64,000 nt of DNA from Massilia kyonggiensis (GTDB lineage: Bacteria > Pseudomonadota > Gammaproteobacteria > Burkholderiales > Burkholderiaceae_D): positions 186,001 to 250,000 of the forward strand of contig NZ_JANUGY010000001.1 in assembly GCF_024756235.1 (NCBI RefSeq). Reading direction: 5' to 3'. The position numbers were made by a program, and so were the translations under genes. Positions 1 through 8,186 of this stretch are shown here, one piece after another. Under the pieces are notes generated by a model that worked only from the letters and a program-made list of their open reading frames with translations, ran no database searches and was not told where the DNA came from. The number at the start of each line of letters is the position of its first letter. Positions within the stretch are counted from its first letter, which is position 1.

Positions 1-1
1 C

Positions 2-1321
2 TCGTTCACGGGCCAGGGCCAGAACATGGGCCTCGCGTTCATCCCGCTGAAGTCGTGGGACGAGCGTAAAGGCCAGGGCCAGAGCGCGCAGGACCTCGCG
101 GGCCGCATCACGGGGCGCATGATGGCGCTGCGCGATTCGTTCATCTTCGTCGTGAGCCCGCCGCCGATCCCGGAACTGGGCCGCGGCACCGGCTTCTCGT
201 TCCGCCTGCAGGACCGCGGGGGCCTCGGCCACGCCGCCCTGCTCCAGGCGCGTAACCAGCTGCTGGGCATGGCGATGCAGAGCAAGGTGCTGACGGGCAT
301 CCGTCCGGAAGGCCTGGAAGACGCGCCGCAACTGAAGCTGAACATCGACCGCGACAAGGCGCAAGCCCTGGGCGTGACGTTCGGCGCCATCAACACGGCG
401 CTGTCGACGTCGCTCGGTTCGGCGTACGTGAACGACTTCCCGAACGCCGGCCGCCTGCAGCGCGTGATCGTGCAGGCCGACGCGCCGGAGCGCATGCAGC
501 CGGAAGACCTCCTGCGCATCAACGCCCTGAACACGAAGGGCCAGCCGGTGCCGCTGTCCGCGTTCGCGACGACCCAGTGGATCACGGGTCCGATGCAGAC
601 GTCGCGCTACAACGGCTATTCGTCGATGAGCATCACGGGCGACGCCGCCCCGGGCTATTCGACCGGCCAGGCGCTGGACGAGATGCAGGCGCTGGCCGCC
701 AAGCTGCCGGCCGGATTCGCGTATGAATGGACCGGCCAGTCGCGTGAGGAGATCCTCGCCGGTTCGACCGTGTTCGTGCTGATCGGCTTTGCGCTGCTGG
801 CCGTGTTCCTGGCACTCGCCGCGCTGTACGAGAGCTGGTCGATCCCGGTCGCCGTGCTGCTCGTCGTGCCGCTGGGCGTGCTCGGCTCGCTGATGGCGGC
901 GTCGATGCGCGGGCTGCAGAACGACGTGTACTTCAAGGTGGGCCTGATCACCATCATCGGCCTGGCCGCGAAGAACGCGATCCTGATCGTGGAATTCGCG
1001 AAGGACCTGCAGGCGCAGGGCAAGTCGCCGTTCGAAGCGGCGCTGGAGGCGGCGCACCTGCGCTTCCGTCCGATCATCATGACGTCGCTCGCGTTCATCC
1101 TCGGCGTGCTGCCGCTGGTGGTCGCCAGCGGTGCCGGCGCCGCGTCGCAGCGCGCGATCGGTACCGGCGTGATGGGCGGCATGCTGACGGCGACGGCACT
1201 GGGCGTGTTCTTCGTGCCCGTGTTCTTCGTGGTCATCCGCGGATTCTTCAAGGGCAGCGAGCGCCAGCGCAAGAAGTACGCGCACGAAGAAGAAAACACT
1301 GTCATCGACTCGAAAATCTGA
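2..1321 (+). CDS. RND multidrug efflux pump, inner-membrane permease (C-terminal part)
   Basis: The window opens inside this gene, so only the last 439 residues are present; HAE1 (AcrB/MexB) pumps have about 1,050. The family is the proton-driven inner-membrane part of a tripartite efflux complex. What is visible is the rest of the second periplasmic porter/docking region (about visible residues 1-250) and then five hydrophobic segments starting near 256, matching TM8-TM12 of AcrB. The LITIIGLAAKNAILIVEFAK stretch is a typical HAE1 signature. The stop codon overlaps the next ATG (TGATG), so the channel gene is translationally coupled. The drug spectrum cannot be read from the sequence. Confidence 0.95.
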   Translation, partial: SFTGQGQNMGLAFIPLKSWDERKGQGQSAQDLAGRITGRMMALRDSFIFVVSPPPIPELGRGTGFSFRLQDRGGLGHAALLQARNQLLGMAMQSKVLTGIRPEGLEDAPQLKLNIDRDKAQALGVTFGAINTALSTSLGSAYVNDFPNAGRLQRVIVQADAPERMQPEDLLRINALNTKGQPVPLSAFATTQWITGPMQTSRYNGYSSMSITGDAAPGYSTGQALDEMQALAAKLPAGFAYEWTGQSREEILAGSTVFVLIGFALLAVFLALAALYESWSIPVAVLLVVPLGVLGSLMAASMRGLQNDVYFKVGLITIIGLAAKNAILIVEFAKDLQAQGKSPFEAALEAAHLRFRPIIMTSLAFILGVLPLVVASGAGAASQRAIGTGVMGGMLTATALGVFFVPVFFVVIRGFFKGSERQRKKYAHEEENTVIDSKI

Positions 1322-2745
1322 TGAACACCATGAAACGACTTACTCCCCTGGCCCTCGCCCTCGTGCTGGCCGGCTGCGTGAACCTGGCGCCCAAGTATGA
1401 GCGCCCGGCAGCCCCGGTCGCGGGTGCCTTCCCCACTGTGGAAGGGACCGTCGGCAGCGGCAACGCCGTCGCGAACGAGGCGCCCGCCGCCATCGCGTGG
1501 CAGCGCTTCTTCACCGATCCGCGCCTGCAGCAGCTGATCACGGCGGCCCTGGCCAACAACCGCGACCTGCGCGTTTCGATCCTCAACATCGAGGCGGCCC
1601 GGGCGCAATACCAGATCCAGCGCTCGAACCAGTTCCCGGCCATTAACGCCGGCATCACGGGCCAGCGCCAGACGACGGGCAAGGACCAGCCGATCAGCAG
1701 CGTGTACCAGGCCGGCCTCTCGGTATCCGCGTTCGAACTGGACTTCTTCAGCCGCGTGCGCAACCTGTCCGACGCCGCGCTGGCGCAATTCCTCGCCACC
1801 GAGGAAGCGCGCAAGACGGCGCAGATCAGCCTGATCGCGCAGGTCGCCAACACGTACCTGACGTTCCTCGCGGACGAGGAATTACTGTCCCTGACGCAGC
1901 AGACGCTCAAGACGCGCGAGGAATCGCTGCGCCTGACGAACCTGCGCTTCGAGAACGGCGTCTCGTCCAAGCTCGACCTGCAGCAGGCCGTGTCGCTCGT
2001 CGAACAGGCGCGTACCACGCTGGCCCAGGCCCAGCGCCAGCGCGCGCAGGACCTGAACCTGCTGACGCTCCTGATCGGCCAGCCGATCCCGGACAACCTG
2101 CCGGCCGGCGCCACGCTCGCGACGACGAACCTGCCGGATCTGCCGGCCGGGATGCCGTCCGACCTGCTGGCCGTCCGTCCGGACATCCGTTCGGCCGAGC
2201 AGCAGCTGATCGCGGCCAACGCCAACATCGGCGCGGCGCGCGCGAACTACTTCCCGCACATCACCCTGACGGGCAGTGCGGGCACGGCCAGTTCCGAGCT
2301 CTCCGGCCTGTTCAAGAGCGGCACGTTCGGCTGGACGTTCGCGCCGCAGGCGATCCTGCCGCTGTTCGACTTCGGCCGCACCCGCGCCGGCGTCGAGAGC
2401 GCCCGTGCCCAGCGCGACATCGCCGTCGCGCAGTACGAAAAGTCGATCCAGACCGCGTTCCGCGAAGTGGCGGACGCGCTGGCCGGCCAGGCCACGTTCA
2501 GCGAACAGCTGCGCGCCCAGCAGGCCGTGGCGGCCGCCGAGACGGACCGCTTCAACCTGTCCGACCTGCGCTACCGCAACGGCACCGCGAGCTACCTGGA
2601 CCTGCTGGACGCCCAGCGCTCGCTGTTCACCGCGCAGCAGCAGGCCATCCAGGCCAATCTGCTGCGCCTGCAGAACCAGGTCACGCTGTACCGCGTGCTG
2701 GGTGGGGGCTGGAGCGAAGCGGCGCCCACGACGGCGGCGCGCTGA
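1321..2745 (+). CDS. RND efflux outer-membrane channel lipoprotein (OprM/AdeC/NodT family)
   Basis: This 474-residue protein is the TolC-like outer-membrane exit duct of the pump encoded just upstream. It begins with a lipoprotein signal ending in LAGC, with Cys19 as the predicted lipidated residue, followed by the usual family start (NLAPKYERP). Two outer-membrane-efflux repeats follow, roughly residues 60-260 and 280-465, each with long helical Gln/Ala-rich stretches. Length and composition are normal for the family. The start codon overlaps the permease stop, and a strong terminator follows, so this is the last gene of the efflux operon. Confidence 0.95.
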   Translation: MNTMKRLTPLALALVLAGCVNLAPKYERPAAPVAGAFPTVEGTVGSGNAVANEAPAAIAWQRFFTDPRLQQLITAALANNRDLRVSILNIEAARAQYQIQRSNQFPAINAGITGQRQTTGKDQPISSVYQAGLSVSAFELDFFSRVRNLSDAALAQFLATEEARKTAQISLIAQVANTYLTFLADEELLSLTQQTLKTREESLRLTNLRFENGVSSKLDLQQAVSLVEQARTTLAQAQRQRAQDLNLLTLLIGQPIPDNLPAGATLATTNLPDLPAGMPSDLLAVRPDIRSAEQQLIAANANIGAARANYFPHITLTGSAGTASSELSGLFKSGTFGWTFAPQAILPLFDFGRTRAGVESARAQRDIAVAQYEKSIQTAFREVADALAGQATFSEQLRAQQAVAAAETDRFNLSDLRYRNGTASYLDLLDAQRSLFTAQQQAIQANLLRLQNQVTLYRVLGGGWSEAAPTTAAR

Positions 2746-2789
2746 CCTTCCGCGCGGAATCATTTCCGCGCGCCATTGGCAGGATCCCG

Positions 2790-2844
2790 ACCGGGGCCGG
2801 CCGCGATTTCGGTATCATGAAATCGCAGGCCGGCCCCGGTTTTC
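2790..2844 (+). terminator. rho-independent terminator of the efflux operon
   Basis: A long stem is formed by ACCGGGGCCGGCC plus GCGATTTC on the left and GAAATCGC plus GGCCGGCCCCGGT on the right, with a single bulged A and an 8-nt loop. A short T run follows. It lies 45 bp after the channel gene stop. Confidence 0.75.
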
Positions 2845-2959
2845 CATTGCATGCACGGGCGGCCCCGGCAGCCGTCGCCGGACGGCGTCCGCCAGGACCG
2901 CAACGCGCGCCGAGCCCGGCCTGTCCGGCACGGTCGCCCCTTGCGCCGCGCCCTACGCC

Positions 2960-3835
2960 ATGCGACATTTTTTTCGTGCACATTGGAAAGCCATCGTCGC
3001 CATCGTCCTGCTCGTGATGCTGGCGCTGGTGACCGTGAACCCAGGCGCCGCCATGCCGGAGCCGCCGCTGGCCATGCGCCTGCGCGCGCACGTGACGGCA
3101 CTCGCCGCCGGCGCGCCGGATGCCGCCGCGCGCCGTGCCGACGCCGCCACCTATATCGACGGCGTGCTGCAGGCGGCCGGCTACGCCGTGCAGGACCGCG
3201 GCGGCGCGGACCACCGGCACCGCATCGAAGCCGTACTCACCGGCGTAGCCCCCGGGGAGAAAGCGGCGCGCACGTTCATCGTGGGTGCCCGCTACGACGG
3301 CGCGCCCGGCACCGATCCCGAAACCGTGGGCACCGCGGCGGCCGTGCTGGAACTGGCGCGGCTGCTGTCCAGCGTGCGTCCGAGCAGCGGCACCGAGATC
3401 CGCTTCGTGTTCTTCCTCGCGCCGACAGCCGCCGTTCCCCCGCCGGCCGCGGAGAGCCTGGGCGACGCGCCCGACGAGCGTTCGGGCAGCTTCATCGCCT
3501 ACGTCGGCAGCCTCGCATCGTCGCGCCAGGTGCAGGACGCGCTGTCGGCGTTCCAGAGCGTCGCGGCCGGCCCGGCGCACGGCCTGGCGACGCCGGCCTA
3601 CATGCAGGGCGTGACCCTGTCCGACCGCGCCGGCTGGCATCACTCCGGCGCCGGCCTGCCCGCCCTCGTCCTCACGGACACCTCGTTCACACGCTTCCCG
3701 TACCGCCAGGCGGAAACCGCCGCGCCGTTGACGGACGAAGCACCACCGGAGCAGGTCATCTTTGCCGGCATGGCGCGCGTGGTGAGCGGCCTCGCGCGCA
3801 CGCTCACGGCGCTGGCTGCGGGACAGCGCGGGTAA
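2960..3835 (+). CDS. membrane-anchored M28-like peptidase homologue, probably catalytically dead
   Basis: A 291-residue protein with one N-terminal membrane segment (about residues 10-27) and a periplasmic domain that follows the M28 aminopeptidase pattern. The usual GAHYDS block appears as GARYDG (residues 109-114). The ADDN-type block is replaced by GTDPETVG, the catalytic Glu-Glu after the FVFF strand by L-A-P-T (153-156), and the SDHxPF block by SDRAGW (221-226). The C-terminal histidine region reads FPYRQAET. Every position where a zinc ligand is expected therefore appears changed while the fold pattern stays. The start is the ATG directly before the membrane segment. The 3' end overlaps the convergent aquaporin gene by 32 bp. 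The role is unknown. Confidence 0.75.
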   Translation: MRHFFRAHWKAIVAIVLLVMLALVTVNPGAAMPEPPLAMRLRAHVTALAAGAPDAAARRADAATYIDGVLQAAGYAVQDRGGADHRHRIEAVLTGVAPGEKAARTFIVGARYDGAPGTDPETVGTAAAVLELARLLSSVRPSSGTEIRFVFFLAPTAAVPPPAAESLGDAPDERSGSFIAYVGSLASSRQVQDALSAFQSVAAGPAHGLATPAYMQGVTLSDRAGWHHSGAGLPALVLTDTSFTRFPYRQAETAAPLTDEAPPEQVIFAGMARVVSGLARTLTALAAGQRG

Positions 3836-4547
3836 TCCCCGGGCCGCCCGCCACCGTGGCGCCCGCTGTGGTCTCCTGCCGTGCGCGCGGATACAGCCAG
3901 CCGAAGATGACCGTCGCCGCCGCGGCGCCGGCCAGCTGGGCCAGCACATAGCCCGGCACGTCCGCGAGCCGGATGCCGGCGCACGTGCCGGTCGCCGCGC
4001 GCGCCAGCGTGAGGGCGGGATTGGCGAACGAGGACGATGCCGTGAACCAGTACCCCGCCACGATGAACAGGGCCGCCGCATACGGCGTCACGTGGGGACG
4101 CGTTCGTGCGCAGCCGATGATCGTGGCCAGCAGGCCGAACGTGGCGACACCTTCGCTCCACCACAGCGCCGCGCCCGTGCGCGCCTGCGTCGCGGCCGCG
4201 AACACGGGTTCGCCGAACATCCCGTGCGCGATCGCCACGCCGGCGAATGCGCCGGCCACCTGCGCCGCGAGGTAAGGCAGCACGAGCGCGCCCGGCAGGT
4301 TGCGCTGCCATGCTTCGGACAGGGTGACGACGGGATTCAGGTGCGCGCCCGAGACGGCGCCGAACGCCAGGATCAGCACGACGAGGCCGCAGCCGGATGC
4401 GATCGAATTGACGAGCAGCGCGATGGCCGCATTGCCGCCCGCCAGCCGGTCGCCCATGACGGCGGACCCGACGACGACGGCCAGCAGCAAGGCGGTGCCG
4501 AGCCCCTCGGCGACGAGGCGGCGGAACAGTTGGTCGAAGTGCTTCAT
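3804..4547 (-). CDS. aquaporin / MIP family channel
   Basis: A 247-residue polytopic membrane protein of the major intrinsic protein family, which conducts water or small neutral solutes. The two half-helix signatures are NPV at 71-73 (a variant of NPA) and NPA at 176-178. The second is followed by LTLAR, so the arginine that normally follows NPA directly is displaced. This resembles the aquaporins sometimes linked to metalloid resistance, but no arsenic gene is nearby and the substrate is open. It may share a transcript with the response regulator upstream on the same strand (82 bp apart). Confidence 0.88.
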   Translation of the reverse strand: MKHFDQLFRRLVAEGLGTALLLAVVVGSAVMGDRLAGGNAAIALLVNSIASGCGLVVLILAFGAVSGAHLNPVVTLSEAWQRNLPGALVLPYLAAQVAGAFAGVAIAHGMFGEPVFAAATQARTGAALWWSEGVATFGLLATIIGCARTRPHVTPYAAALFIVAGYWFTASSSFANPALTLARAATGTCAGIRLADVPGYVLAQLAGAAAATVIFGWLYPRARQETTAGATVAGGPGITRAVPQPAP

Positions 4548-4628
4548 GACACGTATTGTGGGGGAGCGTCCCGCCCCGCAGTACCGCCGTTTCGGTCTGT
4601 TCAGCCGATACGAAGACGCAGGGCCGGC

Positions 4629-4994
4629 CTAGGCCGCCTGCCGGATCAAGGCGGGAATGACGTCGAGCAGGTCGGACATCGACACGGGCTTGGACAGGAA
4701 GCGCACACCCGGCGGCATCGTGCCGGCCTCGATGGGATTGCCCGAGATGACGAGTGCCGGCAGGTCCGGCTGGAGGCCGCGCAGGGCGTGGATCACTTCG
4801 ATGCCGTTCATGCCCGGCATGCGGAAGTCCGTGATGAGCAGGTCGATCGGGGCGCCTTCGGCGAGGCGCACGGCGTCGCGCCCGTTATCGGCGACGGATA
4901 CGCGATAACCGGCGACGCTCAGGTAGCGTTCGAATACGTACAGGATGGCTTCTTCGTCATCCACGACCAGGATGCGCGGCGGTGCGGGTGGCAT
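4629..4994 (-). CDS. single-domain response regulator (CheY-like receiver)
   Basis: A 121-residue stand-alone receiver domain. The acidic pair is at Asp12/Asp13, the phospho-acceptor Asp56 lies in LLITDFRMPG, the switch Ser is in LVISG (about 84) and the conserved lysine is Lys102 in FLSKPVS. There is no output domain, so it must act through protein contacts or as a phosphorelay element. No partner kinase is adjacent. The sequence resembles receivers linked to hybrid kinases more than chemotaxis CheY. Confidence 0.88.
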   Translation of the reverse strand: MPPAPPRILVVDDEEAILYVFERYLSVAGYRVSVADNGRDAVRLAEGAPIDLLITDFRMPGMNGIEVIHALRGLQPDLPALVISGNPIEAGTMPPGVRFLSKPVSMSDLLDVIPALIRQAA

Positions 4995-5088
4995 CGGCCA
5001 GCTTGCCTTTCATTGAAACTTATGCAAGGCAGACTGTAACACACGGACTGGAGGGAACCCGACACGTTTCCCTCCGTCATCCCGGCCG

Positions 5089-5481
5089 CTATTTAGGACG
5101 GTACAAGGCGCACAGCTTGTGCCCGTCCGGATCGCGCACATAGGCCAGGTACAACGGCCCCAGGCTGCTCTCGCGCAGCCCCGGCGGCGCCTCGATCGAC
5201 GTGCCGCCCTGCGCGACCGCCGTGTCGTGGAAGGCGTGGACCTGTTCGGGCGACGCGCATTTGAAGCCGATCGTGGCGCCGTTCGCGCACGTTGCCTCGG
5301 CACCGTCGATCGGTTCGGTGATGCAGAACGAGCCGCCGTCGTGGCGGTAGAACAGCCGCCGCTGGCCCGTCAGGTTCGTGTTGGGGAACGGTTCGCCCAC
5401 GCCGAGGACGCCCAGCACGGCGTCGTAGAAACGTTTGGAACGATCGAGGTCGTTGGAACCGATCATGATGTGACTGAACAT
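5089..5481 (-). CDS. VOC-family (glyoxalase/bleomycin-resistance-like) protein
   Basis: A 130-residue protein with the paired beta-alpha-beta-beta-beta modules of the vicinal oxygen chelate fold. It begins FSHIMIGSNDLDRSKRFYD and ends with the typical strand VRDPDGHKLCALYRP. Metal-ligand candidates are His4 and the Glu/His positions in the strands. Family members act as lyases, dioxygenases or antibiotic-binding proteins, so the substrate cannot be assigned. An AGGA ribosome site precedes the ATG. It lies 11 bp after the transglutaminase-like gene and is probably co-transcribed with it. Confidence 0.85.
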   Translation of the reverse strand: MFSHIMIGSNDLDRSKRFYDAVLGVLGVGEPFPNTNLTGQRRLFYRHDGGSFCITEPIDGAEATCANGATIGFKCASPEQVHAFHDTAVAQGGTSIEAPPGLRESSLGPLYLAYVRDPDGHKLCALYRPK

Positions 5482-5492
5482 GCGTATCCTTT

Positions 5493-6068
5493 CTAGAGAA
5501 GTTCAACGTCCGGCAGGTTGGCCAGCACCTGGTCCCACGTATCGTAGCATTCCAGCGTCCCGACGACGACCGGCAGCGGCTCGGCCCAGATCTCCGGCAG
5601 CATGCGTTCCTCGCGCGTGCGGGTCGCGAACGCCAGATGTTCCACCGGCGGCGCGAAGCGCGCGTCGACGCCGGGCTTGTTGCCCCGGGCATCGATGCGG
5701 TACCAGCCGTGGTCCTTCAGGTACACGGCGTTCAGGCCGTGCAGGCAGTACGGCGCCCCGCTGTCGCCGACCGACAGGCGCTGATAGCACAGCCCTGCCG
5801 GGATGCCGTTCGCGCGCAGCAGCGCGGCGAGCAGATGGCTCTTCGCATAGCAATAGCCGGTCCCGTGGCGCAGCACGTCGGACGCCTTGCACGTGACGGG
5901 GTTCGCTTTGAAATCCACGCTGTGGCGGATGGCGTCGCGCACGAATTCGAAGCAGGCGCGCGCCACGTCCGCTTCGGACGAGGCGCCCCCGGCCAGCCGG
6001 CGGGCGGTGGAAAGGACTTCCGGCGTGTCGAAGTCGATGTAGGTGCTGGCGGCGAGATAGCGTTGCAT
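5493..6068 (-). CDS. transglutaminase-like cysteine protease-fold protein
   Basis: A 191-residue protein with the transglutaminase-like core. Cys73 lies in GTGYCYAKSHLL, His110 in CLHGLNAVYL and Asp126 in WYRIDARGNK, making an intact Cys-His-Asp triad. Family members can be peptidases, amidases or crosslinking enzymes; the substrate is unknown here. There is no signal peptide, so a cytoplasmic location is likely. I chose the ATG at 6068 because a GGGAGA ribosome site lies just upstream; the frame is open further upstream but that extension does not look like protein. Confidence 0.85.
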   Translation of the reverse strand: MQRYLAASTYIDFDTPEVLSTARRLAGGASSEADVARACFEFVRDAIRHSVDFKANPVTCKASDVLRHGTGYCYAKSHLLAALLRANGIPAGLCYQRLSVGDSGAPYCLHGLNAVYLKDHGWYRIDARGNKPGVDARFAPPVEHLAFATRTREERMLPEIWAEPLPVVVGTLECYDTWDQVLANLPDVELL

Positions 6069-6081
6069 GAAAGGTCTCCCG

Positions 6082-6228
6082 TCATCCGAACCTGCCCGCC
6101 AGGCCCGCCGCGAGCACGAGGGCAATGGCGCAGAACAGGCCGATCTGCAGACGCCGGTTCGTGGCGGTGGCAAGGGTTGCGCAAAGCCCCAGTACAAGGG
6201 GGAAGAAAGCCAGTGTCGGAAACGTCAT
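6082..6228 (-). CDS. small two-helix membrane protein
   Basis: A 48-residue frame starting MTFPTLAFFPLV, with two hydrophobic segments (about residues 4-19 and 28-45) separated by a short NRRLQ turn. It ends 13 bp before the ribosome site and start of the transglutaminase-like gene on the same strand. No clear Shine-Dalgarno sequence is visible. The clean hydrophobic pattern supports a real gene, but I recognise no family. Confidence 0.5.
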   Translation of the reverse strand: MTFPTLAFFPLVLGLCATLATATNRRLQIGLFCAIALVLAAGLAGRFG

Positions 6229-6292
6229 GGTGTGTGCGTGTGTCGAAGCCGACACCTTAGCAGACCATGACGTTTGCAAAATGCGTTCTTTG

Positions 6293-7525
6293 TCACTCGG
6301 CCAGGAACATCTCCTGCAGGTCGTTGAGGAAGCGCTGCCCCAGTTCCGTCGGCCGGATCACGCGGAAATCGCGGTAGATCAGGCCCTTCGCCTCGGCCGC
6401 GTTCAGGTCCTTCTCGATCGCATTGATCGGCATGCCGGTGCGCTCGCCGAACAGGTTCGGGTCGAACCCTTCCGTCAGGCGCAGCGCGTTGAGCATGAAT
6501 TCGAAGCCCATGTCGGCGCGCGCGATCTCGTGCTCCTCCGCGACGGCATTGCCATTCCCCGCCGCTTCCATGAACGACGCAGGCTGCTTGTAGCGCGCCT
6601 GGCGCAGCACGCGGTGCGGGAACGACAGCTTCGAATGCGCACCCGCGCCGATGCCCAGGTAGTCGCCGAACTGCCAGTAGTTCAGGTTGTGGCGCGCGCG
6701 GTGGCCCGGCTTCGCATACGCCGAGACCTCGTAGTGCTCATAGCCGGCGGCGGCCGTGCGCGCCGCGATCATGTCCTGGATGTCGGCGGTATCGTCGTCG
6801 CCCGGCAGTTCCGGCGGGTACTTCGCGAACACCGTGTTGGGTTCCATCGTCAGGTGATACAGCGACAAATGCGGCGGAGAGAACGACAGCGCCATGTCGA
6901 TGTCGGCCTGCGCCTCGGCCAGCGTCTGCCCCGGCAGCGCGTACATCAGGTCGAGGTTGAAGTTGTCGAAGTTCGCCTGGGCGATCCCGACCGCACGGAT
7001 GGCTTCCTCGGCGTCGTGGATGCGGCCCAGCGCCTGCAAATGCCTGCTGTTGAAGCTCTGGATGCCGATCGACAGGCGGTTGATGCCGCTGGCGCGGAAG
7101 GACTTGAATTTCTCGGCCTCGAACGTGCCGGGATTCGCTTCCATCGTGATCTCGGCGTCGAGATCCAGCGGAAGCAACGTGCGGAGGTCGGACATCAGCC
7201 GGTCCAGCCCCGCCGCCGAGATCAGGCTCGGTGTGCCGCCGCCGATGAACACCGTGTGGATCTTGCGGCCCCAGATCAGCGGCAGCGACTGTTCCAGGTC
7301 GGCGCGCAGCGCATCCAGGTAAGCCTGTTCCGGAATCGGCTCCTTCGACTCGTGCGAATTGAAGTCGCAATACGGGCATTTGCGCACGCACCAAGGCCAG
7401 TGGATGTATAGCGCCAGCGGCGGCAGCGCCGTCAGGTTCAGCGCGCCCGGTTGCAGGTATTGCAGCGCGGCTGATGCCGGGTTGCGCGGCGTGGCCGCCG
7501 GCCCGACGGGCTTGATCGGAATCAT
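6293..7525 (-). CDS. hemW: radical SAM heme chaperone HemW
   Basis: A 410-residue radical SAM protein. The CxxxCxxC cluster motif is Cys46, Cys50 and Cys53 in WPWCVRKCPYCDFN, followed by the GGGTPS motif and a HemW-type C-terminal domain (ALRLTEGFD). HemW binds heme and delivers it to membrane hemoproteins; older annotations call it HemN-like oxygen-independent coproporphyrinogen oxidase. It carries about 35 extra N-terminal residues compared with E. coli. The ATG overlaps the rdgB stop (ATGA), so the two are coupled, an order common in proteobacteria. Confidence 0.93.
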   Translation of the reverse strand: MIPIKPVGPAATPRNPASAALQYLQPGALNLTALPPLALYIHWPWCVRKCPYCDFNSHESKEPIPEQAYLDALRADLEQSLPLIWGRKIHTVFIGGGTPSLISAAGLDRLMSDLRTLLPLDLDAEITMEANPGTFEAEKFKSFRASGINRLSIGIQSFNSRHLQALGRIHDAEEAIRAVGIAQANFDNFNLDLMYALPGQTLAEAQADIDMALSFSPPHLSLYHLTMEPNTVFAKYPPELPGDDDTADIQDMIAARTAAAGYEHYEVSAYAKPGHRARHNLNYWQFGDYLGIGAGAHSKLSFPHRVLRQARYKQPASFMEAAGNGNAVAEEHEIARADMGFEFMLNALRLTEGFDPNLFGERTGMPINAIEKDLNAAEAKGLIYRDFRVIRPTELGQRFLNDLQEMFLAE

Positions 7526-8115
7526 TTCAGCTTCCCGAGCTTGTCGACGAGCGCGCGCAGCGCCTGGCCGCGGTGCGAGACGGCGTTCTTTTCTTCCGGC
7601 GCCAGCTCGGCGGCCGTGCGGCCGAATTCGGGCAGCAGGAAGTGCGGATCGTAGCCGAAACCGCCAGCGCCGCGCGGCGTGTCGACGATCTGGCCGCGCC
7701 AGACGCCGTCCGCGATCACCGGCTGCGGATCGTCGGCGTGGCGCACGTACACGAGCACGCAGTAGTAATAGGCCGATTTGTCGGTGTGCGCGGCCAGGTC
7801 GGCGATCAGTTTTTCGTTGTTGCGGGCATCCGACTTCGGCTCGCCGGCAAAGCGCGCGGAAACCACGCCCGGCGCGCCGCCAAGGGCGTTCACGCACACG
7901 CCGGAATCGTCGGCGAGGGCCGGCAGGCCCGTCAGGCGCGCCGCGTGACGGGCCTTCTGCAGGGCGTTCTCGACGAAGGTGCCGAACGGTTCTTCCGCTT
8001 CGGGGACGTTGAACTCGCCCTGCGGATGCAGTTCGAAGCCGATCGGGCCAAGTAACTGGGCGAATTCCTTGAGCTTGCCCGCGTTGTTGGAGGCAAGGAT
8101 GAGGCGTTGGGTCAT
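7522..8115 (-). CDS. rdgB: XTP/dITP diphosphatase (non-canonical purine NTP pyrophosphatase)
   Basis: A 197-residue HAM1/RdgB-family enzyme that hydrolyses ITP, dITP and XTP to monophosphates and so keeps deaminated purines out of DNA and RNA. The N-terminal SNNAGKLKEF nucleotide-binding segment, the ADDSGVCV catalytic block, the GFGYDPHF motif and the SHRGQAL C-terminus are all present. Length is normal. It lies immediately upstream of hemW with a 4-bp stop/start overlap. Confidence 0.95.
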   Translation of the reverse strand: MTQRLILASNNAGKLKEFAQLLGPIGFELHPQGEFNVPEAEEPFGTFVENALQKARHAARLTGLPALADDSGVCVNALGGAPGVVSARFAGEPKSDARNNEKLIADLAAHTDKSAYYYCVLVYVRHADDPQPVIADGVWRGQIVDTPRGAGGFGYDPHFLLPEFGRTAAELAPEEKNAVSHRGQALRALVDKLGKLK

Positions 8116-8186
8116 TGCTGTCTCGGTCTGGACGAAGAACTGCGTATTTTACCGCTCATCCCGTGCCGCGCGCAGCCCGCCGCGCG

